This document shows, piece after piece, positions 26,566 through 34,055 of a stretch of DNA of 64,000 nucleotides (positions are counted from its first letter, which is position 1; the number at the start of each line of letters is the position of its first letter). The position numbers and the translations under genes were made by a program. This stretch comes from Microbulbifer yueqingensis (GTDB lineage Bacteria; Pseudomonadota; Gammaproteobacteria; Pseudomonadales; Cellvibrionaceae). The notes under the pieces were generated by a model. That model saw only the letters and a list, made by a program, of their open reading frames with translations. It was not told the origin of the DNA and did not search any database. The stretch is from assembly GCF_900100355.1 (NCBI RefSeq), contig NZ_FNFH01000004.1, forward strand, positions 238,043 to 302,042, read 5' to 3'.

Positions 26566-28401
26566 ATGTCCGGCAGCGACGACCCGTTTACGGCGGAAAT
26601 CTCCCGCTTTGTCTGGGAGACAAAATATCGCCACCGGCACGGCGAGGGACCGCTCGATGACTCGATCGCGGATTCGTGGCGGCGGGTGGCCGATGCCCTG
26701 GCGAGTGTCGAGCCCGCCGATGGCCAGCAGTGGGCGGCGCGTTTCCGCGGCAACCTGGAGGGGTTCCGCTTCCTGCCCGGTGGTCGCATTCTCGCCGGGG
26801 CCGGCACGGGCCGCGATGTCACCCTGTTCAACTGCTTCGTGATGGGGGCGATCGAGGATTCCATCGAGGCGATATTCGAGCGCCTGAAGGAGTCCGCCCT
26901 CACCATGCAGCAGGGGGGCGGCATAGGCTGTGACTTCTCGACCCTGCGCCCGGCCGGCACCCAAGCCGTCCATACCGGGACGATCGCGTCGGGCCCGGTG
27001 TCCTTCATGCGTATCTGGGACAGTATGTGCGCGACCCTGCTTTCCACCGGCAGCCGCCGCGGCGCCATGATGGCCACCCTGCGCTGTGACCACCCGGATA
27101 TAGAGCAGTTCGTGGAGGCCAAGCGGGACCCCCGCGAGCTCCGGCATTTCAACCTGTCAGTGCTGGTCACCGATGAGTTCATGCGGGCGGTGGAGGAGAA
27201 CACCGACTGGCCGCTGGTGTTTCCCGCCGCGTCGCTGGATGGCGGCGGTGGCGAGACGCTGCTGCGCCAGTGGAGCGGTGCGCCGGGAGCAGTGCCCTGC
27301 CGGATCCTGCGGCGGGTTGGCGCACGGGAGCTCTGGCAGAGGATCATGCGCGCCACCTATGACTGCGCCGAGCCGGGCGTGCTGTTTGTGGACAGGATCA
27401 ACGCCGACAACAACCTCCGCTACCGCGAGCACATCAGTGCCACCAACCCCTGCGGGGAGATCCCGCTGCCGGCCCACGGCGCCTGCGACCTGGGCTCGGT
27501 CAACCTGCTGGCGTTCGTGCGCCAGCCACTGACCCGGGAGGCACACCTGGACTGGGAGGGCATTGCCGCCTGCGCGGCCCTGGGGGTGCGCATGCTGGAC
27601 AACGTCATCGACCTGTCACGCTACCCGTTACCGGCCCTGGCGCGGCAGGCCCGCGCTACCCGCCGGATCGGGCTCGGTATCACCGGGCTGGCAGATGCGC
27701 TGATTGCGCTGGGCCTGCATTACGACAGCGACGCAGGTCGCGACCTGGCGGCGCGGGTGATGCGGCTGTTGCGGGACAGCGCCTACCAGACCTCGGTGGG
27801 GCTGGCGGCGGAAAAAGGCGGCTTTCCCGCCCTCGACCGGGCCGCGCACCTGCAGGGCCCGTTCATCCAGGCCCTGCCGCCGCGCCTGCAACAGGCTATC
27901 GCGGAGCACGGCATCCGCAACAGCCACCTGCTGGCAATCGCGCCAACCGGCACCATCAGCCTGCTGGCCAATGGGGTTTCCAGCGGTGTGGAGCCGGTAT
28001 TCGATTTCCGCCACCGGCGCCGCGTGCTGACCGCCAACGGCGACTACCGGGATTTCGAGATCTGCGACCCGGTTTACCGCCAGTGGCTGGAATGCCACGG
28101 CGAGGCGGCCCCCTTGCCACCGGAATTTGCCGCCGCCCGGCAGCTGTCGCCCGCGGCGCACCTGGCGATGGAGGCCGCCTTGCAGCCCTATGTGGACAAC
28201 GCCATCTCCAAGACGGTGAACGTGCCCGCCAGTTGCCCGTTCGAAGACTTTGAATCCCTGTACCGCGAGGCGTTCCGGCTGGGTCTCAAGGGTTGTACCA
28301 CCTATCGCCCGAACGAAATCACCGGCGGCATCCTGAGCGCTGAAAGCGGCGAGCCGGGGGGAGGTTCCCACTGCTGCGATATCGAGCGGGAAGGGGAGTG
28401 A
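26566..28401 (+). CDS. nrdJ: Adenosylcobalamin-dependent ribonucleotide reductase (class II)
   Basis: A 611-residue class II ribonucleotide reductase that makes deoxynucleotides with vitamin B12 radical chemistry, independent of oxygen. The catalytic loop is ATNPCGEIPL (cysteine near 297, glutamate 299). The N-terminal redox cysteine is in LFNCFVMG (~89), and the phosphate-binding APTGTISLLAN is conserved. The chain ends in a vicinal dithiol SHCCDIERE, as in the short proteobacterial NrdJ form. It starts 1 base after the PRPP synthase gene. No cobalamin riboswitch is visible before the operon. Confidence 0.95.
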   Translation: MSGSDDPFTAEISRFVWETKYRHRHGEGPLDDSIADSWRRVADALASVEPADGQQWAARFRGNLEGFRFLPGGRILAGAGTGRDVTLFNCFVMGAIEDSIEAIFERLKESALTMQQGGGIGCDFSTLRPAGTQAVHTGTIASGPVSFMRIWDSMCATLLSTGSRRGAMMATLRCDHPDIEQFVEAKRDPRELRHFNLSVLVTDEFMRAVEENTDWPLVFPAASLDGGGGETLLRQWSGAPGAVPCRILRRVGARELWQRIMRATYDCAEPGVLFVDRINADNNLRYREHISATNPCGEIPLPAHGACDLGSVNLLAFVRQPLTREAHLDWEGIAACAALGVRMLDNVIDLSRYPLPALARQARATRRIGLGITGLADALIALGLHYDSDAGRDLAARVMRLLRDSAYQTSVGLAAEKGGFPALDRAAHLQGPFIQALPPRLQQAIAEHGIRNSHLLAIAPTGTISLLANGVSSGVEPVFDFRHRRRVLTANGDYRDFEICDPVYRQWLECHGEAAPLPPEFAAARQLSPAAHLAMEAALQPYVDNAISKTVNVPASCPFEDFESLYREAFRLGLKGCTTYRPNEITGGILSAESGEPGGGSHCCDIEREGE

Positions 28402-28496
28402 AGGGGTAACGGGAAGCGACAGCAGGCCGGGAGAAAATTTCGTGTACCAGCGGAACCCGGCCGCGTTTCCAGCGTCTCAGGAAATACTATTGTTCC

Positions 28497-28562
28497 CATC
28501 CCCTGAGGTTGAGCAATATTCCCCGTGCCCCGATACCTCCCCCAAGGTCGGGGCTTTTTTTT
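28497..28562 (+). ncRNA. Candidate small RNA B (about 65 bases)
   Basis: TACTAT at 28485-28490 could serve as a -10 box, placing a start near 28497. The transcript would contain CATCCCCTGAGG and ATTCCCCGTGCCCC and end in the 28527-28562 terminator. It resembles the C-rich stretch after polA in layout. No -35 match is seen; it may instead be the 3' end of the nrdJ transcript. Confidence 0.35.
28527..28562 (+). terminator. Intrinsic terminator, loop CCCCCA
   Basis: GCCCCG-AT-ACCT, loop CCCCCA, AGGT-CGGGGC, then eight Ts. Strong stem and U tract, downstream of nrdJ. Confidence 0.85.
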
Positions 28563-28633
28563 GCCCCGGTACAAAAGCGCATCACCAACGGTAATAACGA
28601 GAATGCTGTCCTAGCATTTTGAGTTCAAAAGAA

Positions 28634-28639
28634 TACAAT
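28634..28639 (+). promoter_or_regulatory. Candidate -10 box for structured RNA C
   Basis: TACAAT fits the sigma-70 -10 consensus in an AT-rich stretch. No good -35 is found 16-18 bases upstream (the nearest is TAGCAT). It would start a transcript near 28646. Confidence 0.35.
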
Positions 28640-28645
28640 GCCAGA

Positions 28646-28868
28646 GCGTCCGGGAGTTCCGGCGGGCCCCGCTACGGCTGGGAAATCCGTCGGCGCGAGC
28701 TTAACGTAGATGTATGAGTTGGCGTAACGCCGACGGCGCCGGATACCCCCATCGGCGCTGGGTGAGAACCCATAGGCGTACCCGTCCCCCTGGGTGCGTC
28801 TAGTAAGGTGCCCATCCCCAAGGGCACCGACCCCTGGCCGGCAGCCCCCATCTGCCGGCCTTTTTTTT
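28646..28868 (+). ncRNA. Candidate structured small RNA C with serial C-loop hairpins
   Basis: About 220 bases with no credible coding capacity that fold into a chain of hairpins. GCGCCG/CGGCGC with loop GATACCCCCAT (28736-28758). TGGGT-GAGA-ACCCA with a GNRA tetraloop (28759-28772). CGTACCC/GGGTGCG with loop GTCCCCCT (28777-28798). GGTGCCC/GGGCACC with loop ATCCCCAA (28807-28828). Finally the terminator GGCCGGCAG/CTGCCGGCC with loop CCCCCAT and eight Ts. Four loops carry four or five Cs, capable of pairing with Shine-Dalgarno sequences. The terminator sets the strand. No known RNA family was recognised. Confidence 0.55.
28836..28868 (+). terminator. Intrinsic terminator, loop CCCCCAT
   Basis: Nine-base-pair stem GGCCGGCAG/CTGCCGGCC, loop CCCCCAT, followed by eight Ts. 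Confidence 0.88.
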
Positions 28869-28931
28869 CGCGCCTCCACCGGAACCGGCCGTTGTGCACA
28901 GCAGGCCGCGGCCTTTCATCTCCCCGTTATT

Positions 28932-28950
28932 GCAAATGATTCTCATTACG
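28932..28950. promoter_or_regulatory. Candidate Fur box
   Basis: GCAAATGATTCTCATTACG keeps the AATGATnnTCATT core of the 19-bp Fur box GATAATGATAATCATTATC (13 of 19 positions by eye). It lies 53 bases before the ATG of the next gene, a usual operator position. Implies iron-repressed expression of the two small genes that follow. Confidence 0.65.
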
Positions 28951-29002
28951 TTTATGGTCGGGTCATCTTGCCCGTTTCGACAACCAATACACGGAGGTTC
29001 CA

Positions 29003-29413
29003 GTGAAATTACGCTTTTTATGCGCAAACCACCGACGCTGGCTGGTGGCGGATCTGCACCGGGCCGAGCGCGCGATGCTGGCGGCGATGGAGGAAGGAGA
29101 GGGCCTGCTGGCGCAGGAGGGGCCCGAGCGGGCGCTGGCCTGGTTCGGTTGCGCATTCGAGCTCGCGGACTGCCTGCTGGCCCGGCATTGGCCGGAGCAG
29201 GGAGTGGCCGTGTGCCGCTTCAGCGACACCGCGCGCCTGCTGCTGGCCACCGCCGCGCGGCTCGACGACCGGACCCTGTGTGGCCGGGTCGTGGCGCTGG
29301 CGCGGCAGCGGCTCCTGGGGGCAGCGCCTGGCGCTGCCGAACCCCCGGCTGTGCCGATGGCTGCGACCGGGTTCACCGGTTGGCCGGGGATGTCGGGTGC
29401 GACCCGCCACTGA
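29003..29413 (+). CDS. Small protein of unknown function, probably iron-regulated
   Basis: A 136-residue cytoplasmic protein with a helical, TPR-like centre (about residues 15-70) and a proline/alanine-rich C terminus. The start KLRFLCANHRRWL carries a cysteine and histidine. An ACGGAGG ribosome-binding site sits before the chosen ATG. The Fur-box-like palindrome lies just upstream. I recall similar N termini in other marine gammaproteobacteria but cannot name a family. Confidence 0.65.
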   Translation: MKLRFLCANHRRWLVADLHRAERAMLAAMEEGEGLLAQEGPERALAWFGCAFELADCLLARHWPEQGVAVCRFSDTARLLLATAARLDDRTLCGRVVALARQRLLGAAPGAAEPPAVPMAATGFTGWPGMSGATRH

Positions 29414-29600
29414 CCGCGCCGCGGAAGCGGCCGGCGGGAAGGGGCCCTTCCTGGAATTGCGGGTGCGCGAGGACCGGTTGCTGGACCTGCTGGCAGGGCG
29501 GCAGCTCACCGCGGAGGACCTGCGCGCGTCGACGCCCGGTGCGCGCCGGCAGCTGCGCCGGCTGCTGTTGCAGTCGCTGTGGGGCGGGGGCCGGCGCTGA
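29397..29600 (+). CDS. Possible 67-residue protein overlapping the previous gene
   Basis: A short frame from a GTG at 29397 whose C-terminal half (LLDLLAGRQLTAEDLRASTPGARRQLRRLLLQSLW) looks like a conserved helical domain seen in short gammaproteobacterial proteins of unknown function. It overlaps the previous gene by 17 bases in another frame. Start is uncertain: CTG, TTG and GTG alternatives near 29450-29463 would give a 45-50 residue protein. It converges with engB. Confidence 0.42.
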   Translation: MRPATDRAAEAAGGKGPFLELRVREDRLLDLLAGRQLTAEDLRASTPGARRQLRRLLLQSLWGGGRR

Positions 29601-29603
29601 CCG

Positions 29604-30248
29604 TTACCCGGCCGGCGTCCCCTCCTCGTCCAGGCTGAGCCACTGGGCAAGCTTGCGCTCCAGCTTGTCGAGGCCGGTGCGCTTGGTGGAGGAGAAGGTC
29701 TGTACCGACACTCCCTGGTCGAGGCCCTGCTCGCGCAGCTCCTTTTCCACCGCAAAGCGGGTGTTGTTGGCGGGGCCGTTCTTGAGTTTGTCGGCCTTGG
29801 TCAGAAGGATGTGTGCCGGCAGGCCCGAACTCACGGCCCAGGCCAGCATCTGCCGGTCGAACTCCTTGAGCGGCTGGCGGATGTCCATCAGCAGTATGAG
29901 CCCGCGCAGGCACTGCCGCTGCTCCAGGTAGGAGGCCAGGTGACGCTGCCACTCGTCCTTCATCGACCGCGCCACCTTGGCGTAGCCGTAGCCGGGCAGG
30001 TCCACCAGCCGCTGCCGGTCGCTGATGCGGAAGAAGTTGATCAGCTGGGTGCGCCCCGGGGTTTTCGAGGTGCGCGCCAGCTTGCTGTTGCCGGTCAGGG
30101 CGTTGATCGCACTGGACTTGCCGGCGTTGGAGCGGCCGGCGAATGCCACCTCCGCGCCGCTGTCCTCCGGGCACTCGGCCAGGGTGGGAGCGCTGGTTAA
30201 AAAATCGACGTTGCGGAAGTTGATCGGGGCGGGAAGGGGGTCTGTCAT
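29604..30248 (-). CDS. engB: Ribosome biogenesis GTPase EngB/YihA
   Basis: A 214-residue TrmE-Era-EngA-like GTPase needed for large ribosomal subunit assembly. G1 GRSNAGKSS (~37-45), G2 TPGRT, G3 DLPGYG, G4 TKAD and G5 SSTKR motifs are all present. In E. coli and Pseudomonas the gene lies next to polA; here about 6.7 kb separates them. It is divergent from the cytochrome c4 gene. Confidence 0.95.
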   Translation of the reverse strand: MTDPLPAPINFRNVDFLTSAPTLAECPEDSGAEVAFAGRSNAGKSSAINALTGNSKLARTSKTPGRTQLINFFRISDRQRLVDLPGYGYAKVARSMKDEWQRHLASYLEQRQCLRGLILLMDIRQPLKEFDRQMLAWAVSSGLPAHILLTKADKLKNGPANNTRFAVEKELREQGLDQGVSVQTFSSTKRTGLDKLERKLAQWLSLDEEGTPAG

Positions 30249-30423
30249 GATTGATCTACCAGATTCGGTACACTCGGTTGGCGCGCAAGTATATAATGCC
30301 GCCGTTTGTGGGACCTAAGGCTTTGGCGCTGGGTCCCCCGGCGCCGCAGGATAGACTGGGGGCGGCGCGGGTCCGGTGCAACCGGACCGATATCGCATCT
30401 TTCAGCGCGCAATGGGACGACGT

Positions 30424-31080
30424 ATGAACAGCATTGTAAAGAACACCGCCCTGGCCCTGGGGCTTCTGGTAGCCGCACCGTTCGTGGTAGCCGAGGGCGA
30501 CCCGGCCGCGGGCAAGGCCAAGGCCGCGCAGTGTGCCGCCTGTCACGGCCCCGACGGCAATAGCCCGGCAGCGGCATTTCCCAAGATCGCCGGCCTGGGC
30601 GAAAAGTACCTGCTCAAGCAATTGATGGATGTGAAGAGCGGCGAGCGCGAGATCCCGCAGATGGTCGGCCAGCTGGATAACTTCGACCAGCAGGACCTCG
30701 AGGACCTGGCCGCCTACTTTGCTTCCCAGAAGATGCAGCTGTCCGGCGCCGAACCGATTTCCGTCATGCTGAACAACAGCGAAAATGTCGACGGGCTGCA
30801 GCTGGGGCGCGAACTGTATCGCGGTGGCAACTCCGAGACCGGGGTACCGGCCTGCATGGGCTGCCACTCCCCCACCGGCCAGGGCAACGCCCCGGCGGGC
30901 TACCCGCGCCTGGGTGGCCAGTGGGCCGACTACATCGAGACCCAGCTCAAGGCCTTCCGGGCCGGTGAGCGGTCCAATGACGGCGAGACCCGGGTGATGC
31001 GCAGCGTGGCCCGCCAGCTGTCCGATGCCGAGATCAAGGCGGTGGCAAATTACCTGGCCGGTCTGCACGACCCCAGCTGA
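30424..31080 (+). CDS. Cytochrome c4 (di-heme)
   Basis: A 218-residue periplasmic di-heme cytochrome c4, an electron donor to terminal oxidases. Signal peptide ~1-22 (ends VVAEG). Heme sites CAACH near 36-40 and CMGCH near 144-148, with methionine ligands in each domain (around MVGQL and MRSVARQL). The ATG was chosen at the start of the signal peptide. It probably serves the aa3 oxidase encoded earlier in the window. Confidence 0.94.
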   Translation: MNSIVKNTALALGLLVAAPFVVAEGDPAAGKAKAAQCAACHGPDGNSPAAAFPKIAGLGEKYLLKQLMDVKSGEREIPQMVGQLDNFDQQDLEDLAAYFASQKMQLSGAEPISVMLNNSENVDGLQLGRELYRGGNSETGVPACMGCHSPTGQGNAPAGYPRLGGQWADYIETQLKAFRAGERSNDGETRVMRSVARQLSDAEIKAVANYLAGLHDPS

Positions 31081-31100
31081 CCCTCCGCAACGATTGCACG

Positions 31101-31128
31101 AAAAGGCCGGGTTCGTCCCGGCCTTTTT
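31101..31128 (+). terminator. Intrinsic terminator after cytochrome c4
   Basis: GGCCGGG-TTCGT-CCCGGCC followed by five Ts, 24 bases after the stop; flanking As make it usable on both strands. Confidence 0.88.
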
Positions 31129-31226
31129 GCGTTTGGCCCCCCGGAGCTTGCGCCGCCGTCCGGGAACTTCAATAATCAGCGCTGTCTACAGATTTACCAC
31201 CGGCGCCCGCCGCCGGAAGAATAACG

Positions 31227-31925
31227 ATGGAGAACACCATGAGAGCTGTTGCCGCCCCCCTTACCCTGATATTCACCCTGCTGCTGAGCCTGACTGCCTG
31301 TGCCCAGGACAATGGCCAGTTCAAGGCCGGCCAGCACTACCAGGTGCTGCCGCAGGCGGTGCCCCAGGGCGATGACGGCAAGATCGAGGTCACCGAACTG
31401 TTCTGGTACGGCTGCGGCCACTGCTACCACTTCGAGCCGATGCTGAACAAGTGGGAAGCAGAGACCCCCGCCGACGTCGAGCTGGTGAAGATCCCGGCCA
31501 TCTGGCAGCCGGTCATGGAAGTGCACGCGCGCCTGTACTATGTGGCCGACGCCATGGGCGTGCTCGACAAGATGCACCAGCCGGTCTTCAATGCCATCAA
31601 CAACCAGCGCAAGATGTTCGCCAACCGCGACGGTCGCGAGTGGAACCCGGACATGGACGCCATCAAGGCGCTGTTCAACGAGCACGGCGCCGACGGTGAG
31701 AAGGCGGTCAAGCTGATGAATTCCTTCGCCATCAACAGCAAGGTCAAGCAGGGCATGGCCAACCAGCGCGCCTACCAGCTGGCCGGCACCCCTGAAATGG
31801 TGGTTGCGGGCAAATACCGCATCAGCACCTCCCTGCCGGGTTTCAAGGGCAAGAGCGACGGCCAGCAGCTGATGCTGGACGTGGCAGACTACCTGATCGA
31901 GAAAGAGCGCGCAGATCGCGGCTGA
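31227..31925 (+). CDS. dsbA: Thiol:disulfide interchange protein DsbA
   Basis: A 232-residue periplasmic oxidase that introduces disulfide bonds into exported proteins. Signal peptide at the N terminus ends near LTACAQ; the cysteine there could make it a lipoprotein. Active site CGHC near 63-66 after the FWYG strand, and the cis-proline in AGTPEMVV near 190. A second in-frame ATG at 31239 has a GGAG at proper spacing and may be the real start. It follows cytochrome c4, as in Pseudomonas. Confidence 0.94.
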   Translation: MENTMRAVAAPLTLIFTLLLSLTACAQDNGQFKAGQHYQVLPQAVPQGDDGKIEVTELFWYGCGHCYHFEPMLNKWEAETPADVELVKIPAIWQPVMEVHARLYYVADAMGVLDKMHQPVFNAINNQRKMFANRDGREWNPDMDAIKALFNEHGADGEKAVKLMNSFAINSKVKQGMANQRAYQLAGTPEMVVAGKYRISTSLPGFKGKSDGQQLMLDVADYLIEKERADRG

Positions 31926-31942
31926 TAATCGCAGATAGTGAC

Positions 31943-31969
31943 AAAACCCCGCAGTATGCGGGGTTTTTT
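31943..31969 (+). terminator. Intrinsic terminator after dsbA
   Basis: AAAACCCCGC-AGTAT-GCGGGGTTTTTT, 18 bases after the dsbA stop; strong on the plus strand. Confidence 0.9.
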
Positions 31970-31984
31970 ATATCCGGGCGTCCC

Positions 31985-33226
31985 ATGAATCGAGCAGCAG
32001 CCGCGCTCTCCGCGGCCACAATCCCCAGCTCCCCCGCGCCCACTGTGGCGGGGCTTGCCCGGAGTATGCTGTTGTTCCTGTTCCTCTGTGCCACTGCCAC
32101 AGCCCAACCGGATGCGGCCCAACCGGACATCGCGTCCCGGGTGGCCCGGGCGGGCAATCTCCTGTCCTATGTCGCCGCCGACTATGCCGAGGCAGTGCGC
32201 GACGGGCAGGTCATCGACGACTCGCTCTACCGCCGCCAGCGCCGCAACCTGGCAGAGGCGCGGGAATTGCTGTTGGCACTGCCGGAGCGTCCGGGCCGTG
32301 CCACGCTGGAGAGCCGCCTGGCCGATTTGCAGCGGGCTATGGCCGAGCGCCGCGACGGCGAGCTGGTGCGGCGTAGCGCCAATGCCGCCGCCGATCGCCT
32401 CGCGGCCCTCTACCAGCTGCAGCGCTCACCAGTCGAGCCGCTGCCCGCGCCCGAGGTGGCACAGGACCTGTATGTCGAGCGTTGTGCCGGCTGCCATGGG
32501 ACCAGTGGCGAGGGTGCCAGCGGGCCCCGGCTCGATGACTACCGGCGCATGGCCGCTTTCAGCCTCTACGACCTCTACAGCGTCCTCGACCCGGAGGCGG
32601 ACCCCACGCACGGCCGGCCCCTGGCAGGTGACTTCAGCAGTCGCCAGCGCTGGGCGCTGGCGGTCACTGTGGCGCATTTCGCCGTGGCGGATAAGAGGGC
32701 CCCGGCGCCGGAGCTGGCACAGTCACTGCCGGGCCTCACCAGGCTGCCGGGGATCGCAACCACCCGCCCCCTGGATTTGCCCCCGGATGCGGGCGCGGCC
32801 CTGATGTGGTGGCGCGGCAACCCCCACCGCATCGCGATCGACGTCCATCCGCTGGAGCGCGCCCTGGGACGCCTGCAGGTGGCGGAAACGGCATTTCGCG
32901 GTGGTGATGCCGCCACCGCCTACTACCAGGCCATGCTGGCGCTGCGCGAGGACTACCTGCCGCTGGAAGAGCGGCTGCTACAGCGGGACCCGGCCCTGGC
33001 CGGGCAGCTCACCGATCGCTGGCAGTCGCTGCGCACGGCAATCCTGGCCGATGCCCCGAATGCGGAAACCATCGCGGCCTTCCGCGACCTCCGCACCGCC
33101 CTCGGCAGGGCGCGAGAGCGCATGGCGCCTGTTGCGCTGCCGGGCGGCGGCTATATCTGGCTCGCGGCGCTGGCCGCCGTCGCCATCCTGGCGGGCCTGG
33201 TCCTCTGGCTCCGCCGCCGGCGCTGA
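31985..33226 (+). CDS. Cytochrome c / FTR1 N-terminal-type periplasmic protein lacking the permease
   Basis: A 413-residue exported protein. The first part (LLSYVAADYAEAVRDGQVID..., ~52-150) and the heme site CAGCH near 170-174 match the periplasmic half of the large cytochrome c/FTR1 iron permeases. The chain then has no FTR1 channel with REGxE motifs, but ends in a single membrane helix (~385-405) and RRRR. So it is a stand-alone, tail-anchored form. The start is uncertain: a signal-peptide-like stretch begins 27 codons in. Nothing resembling FTR1 follows in any frame. Confidence 0.75.
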   Translation: MNRAAAALSAATIPSSPAPTVAGLARSMLLFLFLCATATAQPDAAQPDIASRVARAGNLLSYVAADYAEAVRDGQVIDDSLYRRQRRNLAEARELLLALPERPGRATLESRLADLQRAMAERRDGELVRRSANAAADRLAALYQLQRSPVEPLPAPEVAQDLYVERCAGCHGTSGEGASGPRLDDYRRMAAFSLYDLYSVLDPEADPTHGRPLAGDFSSRQRWALAVTVAHFAVADKRAPAPELAQSLPGLTRLPGIATTRPLDLPPDAGAALMWWRGNPHRIAIDVHPLERALGRLQVAETAFRGGDAATAYYQAMLALREDYLPLEERLLQRDPALAGQLTDRWQSLRTAILADAPNAETIAAFRDLRTALGRARERMAPVALPGGGYIWLAALAAVAILAGLVLWLRRRR

Positions 33227-33515
33227 GTCCCGTTTTCCGGTCTCCCGCTATCACAGCGGGGCGGCGGTAAGACCCCTTTCCCTATCTCCCTCACTGCCGC
33301 GCTGGCGGCCAAATGCGTATTTTTGACGGTTGCGCTGCCATTGTTGGTTTTTACGTCTAGCCTGTAGGGAAAGGGACGTGAAAAAGCGCGGAAGAGCACT
33401 TTTTCAACCCGGCGCCCGCGGGCTGCCGGCGAGGAAAACCGGTGGTCGGCGTATCCGCGTCCCGGCGACGTGGCCAGCCTCCGCCAAGTGTTGGTCAGCA
33501 GTAGTCGAGTTACGC

Positions 33516-34001
33516 ATGAAGTTATTGCGTCACCTTACGTTCAACCGTGTGTTCTTTTCTTTTTTCCCTCTTTACCTACTGGTCCCGCTGCTGTGCCTGG
33601 CGGTGAGCCACGGCGCCTCGGCCGAAGTATCCCAGCGGGCCTGGGCCGGCAACTGGCTGGTGGTGGGCGAGGGCGACCAGCAGCTGGTGTGGCAGCTCCA
33701 CGCCGATGGCTCTGGCTACGCCTATGGCTTTGCCCCCGGTGGCGAACTGTCCCACGGCTTTGCCATCAGCTGGTCCCTGCTGGGCGACCGGGTGCGGGTC
33801 CGCACCGGCGCCGCGGTGCGCTGCAGCGGCGGGGTTGTCGATGTGGCCTTTACCGGCTGGAGCCCGGTGACCCTAGACTTCGCAGTACTGGATGGACGCC
33901 ACTGGCGCCAGCATGGTGGTGGCCTGCTCAGTTTCCAGCGTCGCCTGAAGCACTGGGAAACCCCCACGGCCGGAAGCGAGTGCCCGAAGCTGAGCAGCTA
34001 G
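33516..34001 (+). CDS. Secreted protein of unknown function, paralogue of next gene
   Basis: A 161-residue protein with a signal peptide (~15-38, ending GASA). The mature part begins QRAWAGNWLVV and continues with VWQLHADGSGYAYGF, matching the downstream protein's WVGDWLIS...VWSLKADGSGRSYAF. An open frame continues 62 codons upstream, but the ATG before the signal peptide is the sensible start. Predicted beta-rich lipocalin-like or surface domain. Two conserved cysteines (near 112 and at the C terminus). Family not recognised. Confidence 0.68.
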   Translation: MKLLRHLTFNRVFFSFFPLYLLVPLLCLAVSHGASAEVSQRAWAGNWLVVGEGDQQLVWQLHADGSGYAYGFAPGGELSHGFAISWSLLGDRVRVRTGAAVRCSGGVVDVAFTGWSPVTLDFAVLDGRHWRQHGGGLLSFQRRLKHWETPTAGSECPKLSS

Positions 34002-34055
34002 GGCGCTACCCCTATCTCAGGGAAGAGTAAAGCGACTGACTGGAGACAAGCTGTA

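Larger units (their letters stand above)
28402..29002. other. 601-base intergenic region rich in structured RNA signals
   Basis: No convincing protein gene. The interval holds two intrinsic terminators (28527-28562 and 28836-28868), a run of hairpins between them with C-rich loops, a candidate -10 at 28634, and a Fur-box-like palindrome at 28932-28950. Each is listed separately. Small minus-strand frames here (for example 28672-28899) are low-complexity products of the hairpins and lack ribosome-binding sites. Confidence 0.7.

Noticed and set aside
28646..28868. Known RNAs (RNase P, tmRNA, 6S, GEMM, cobalamin riboswitch)
   Set aside because: None of their hallmark conserved sequences is present.
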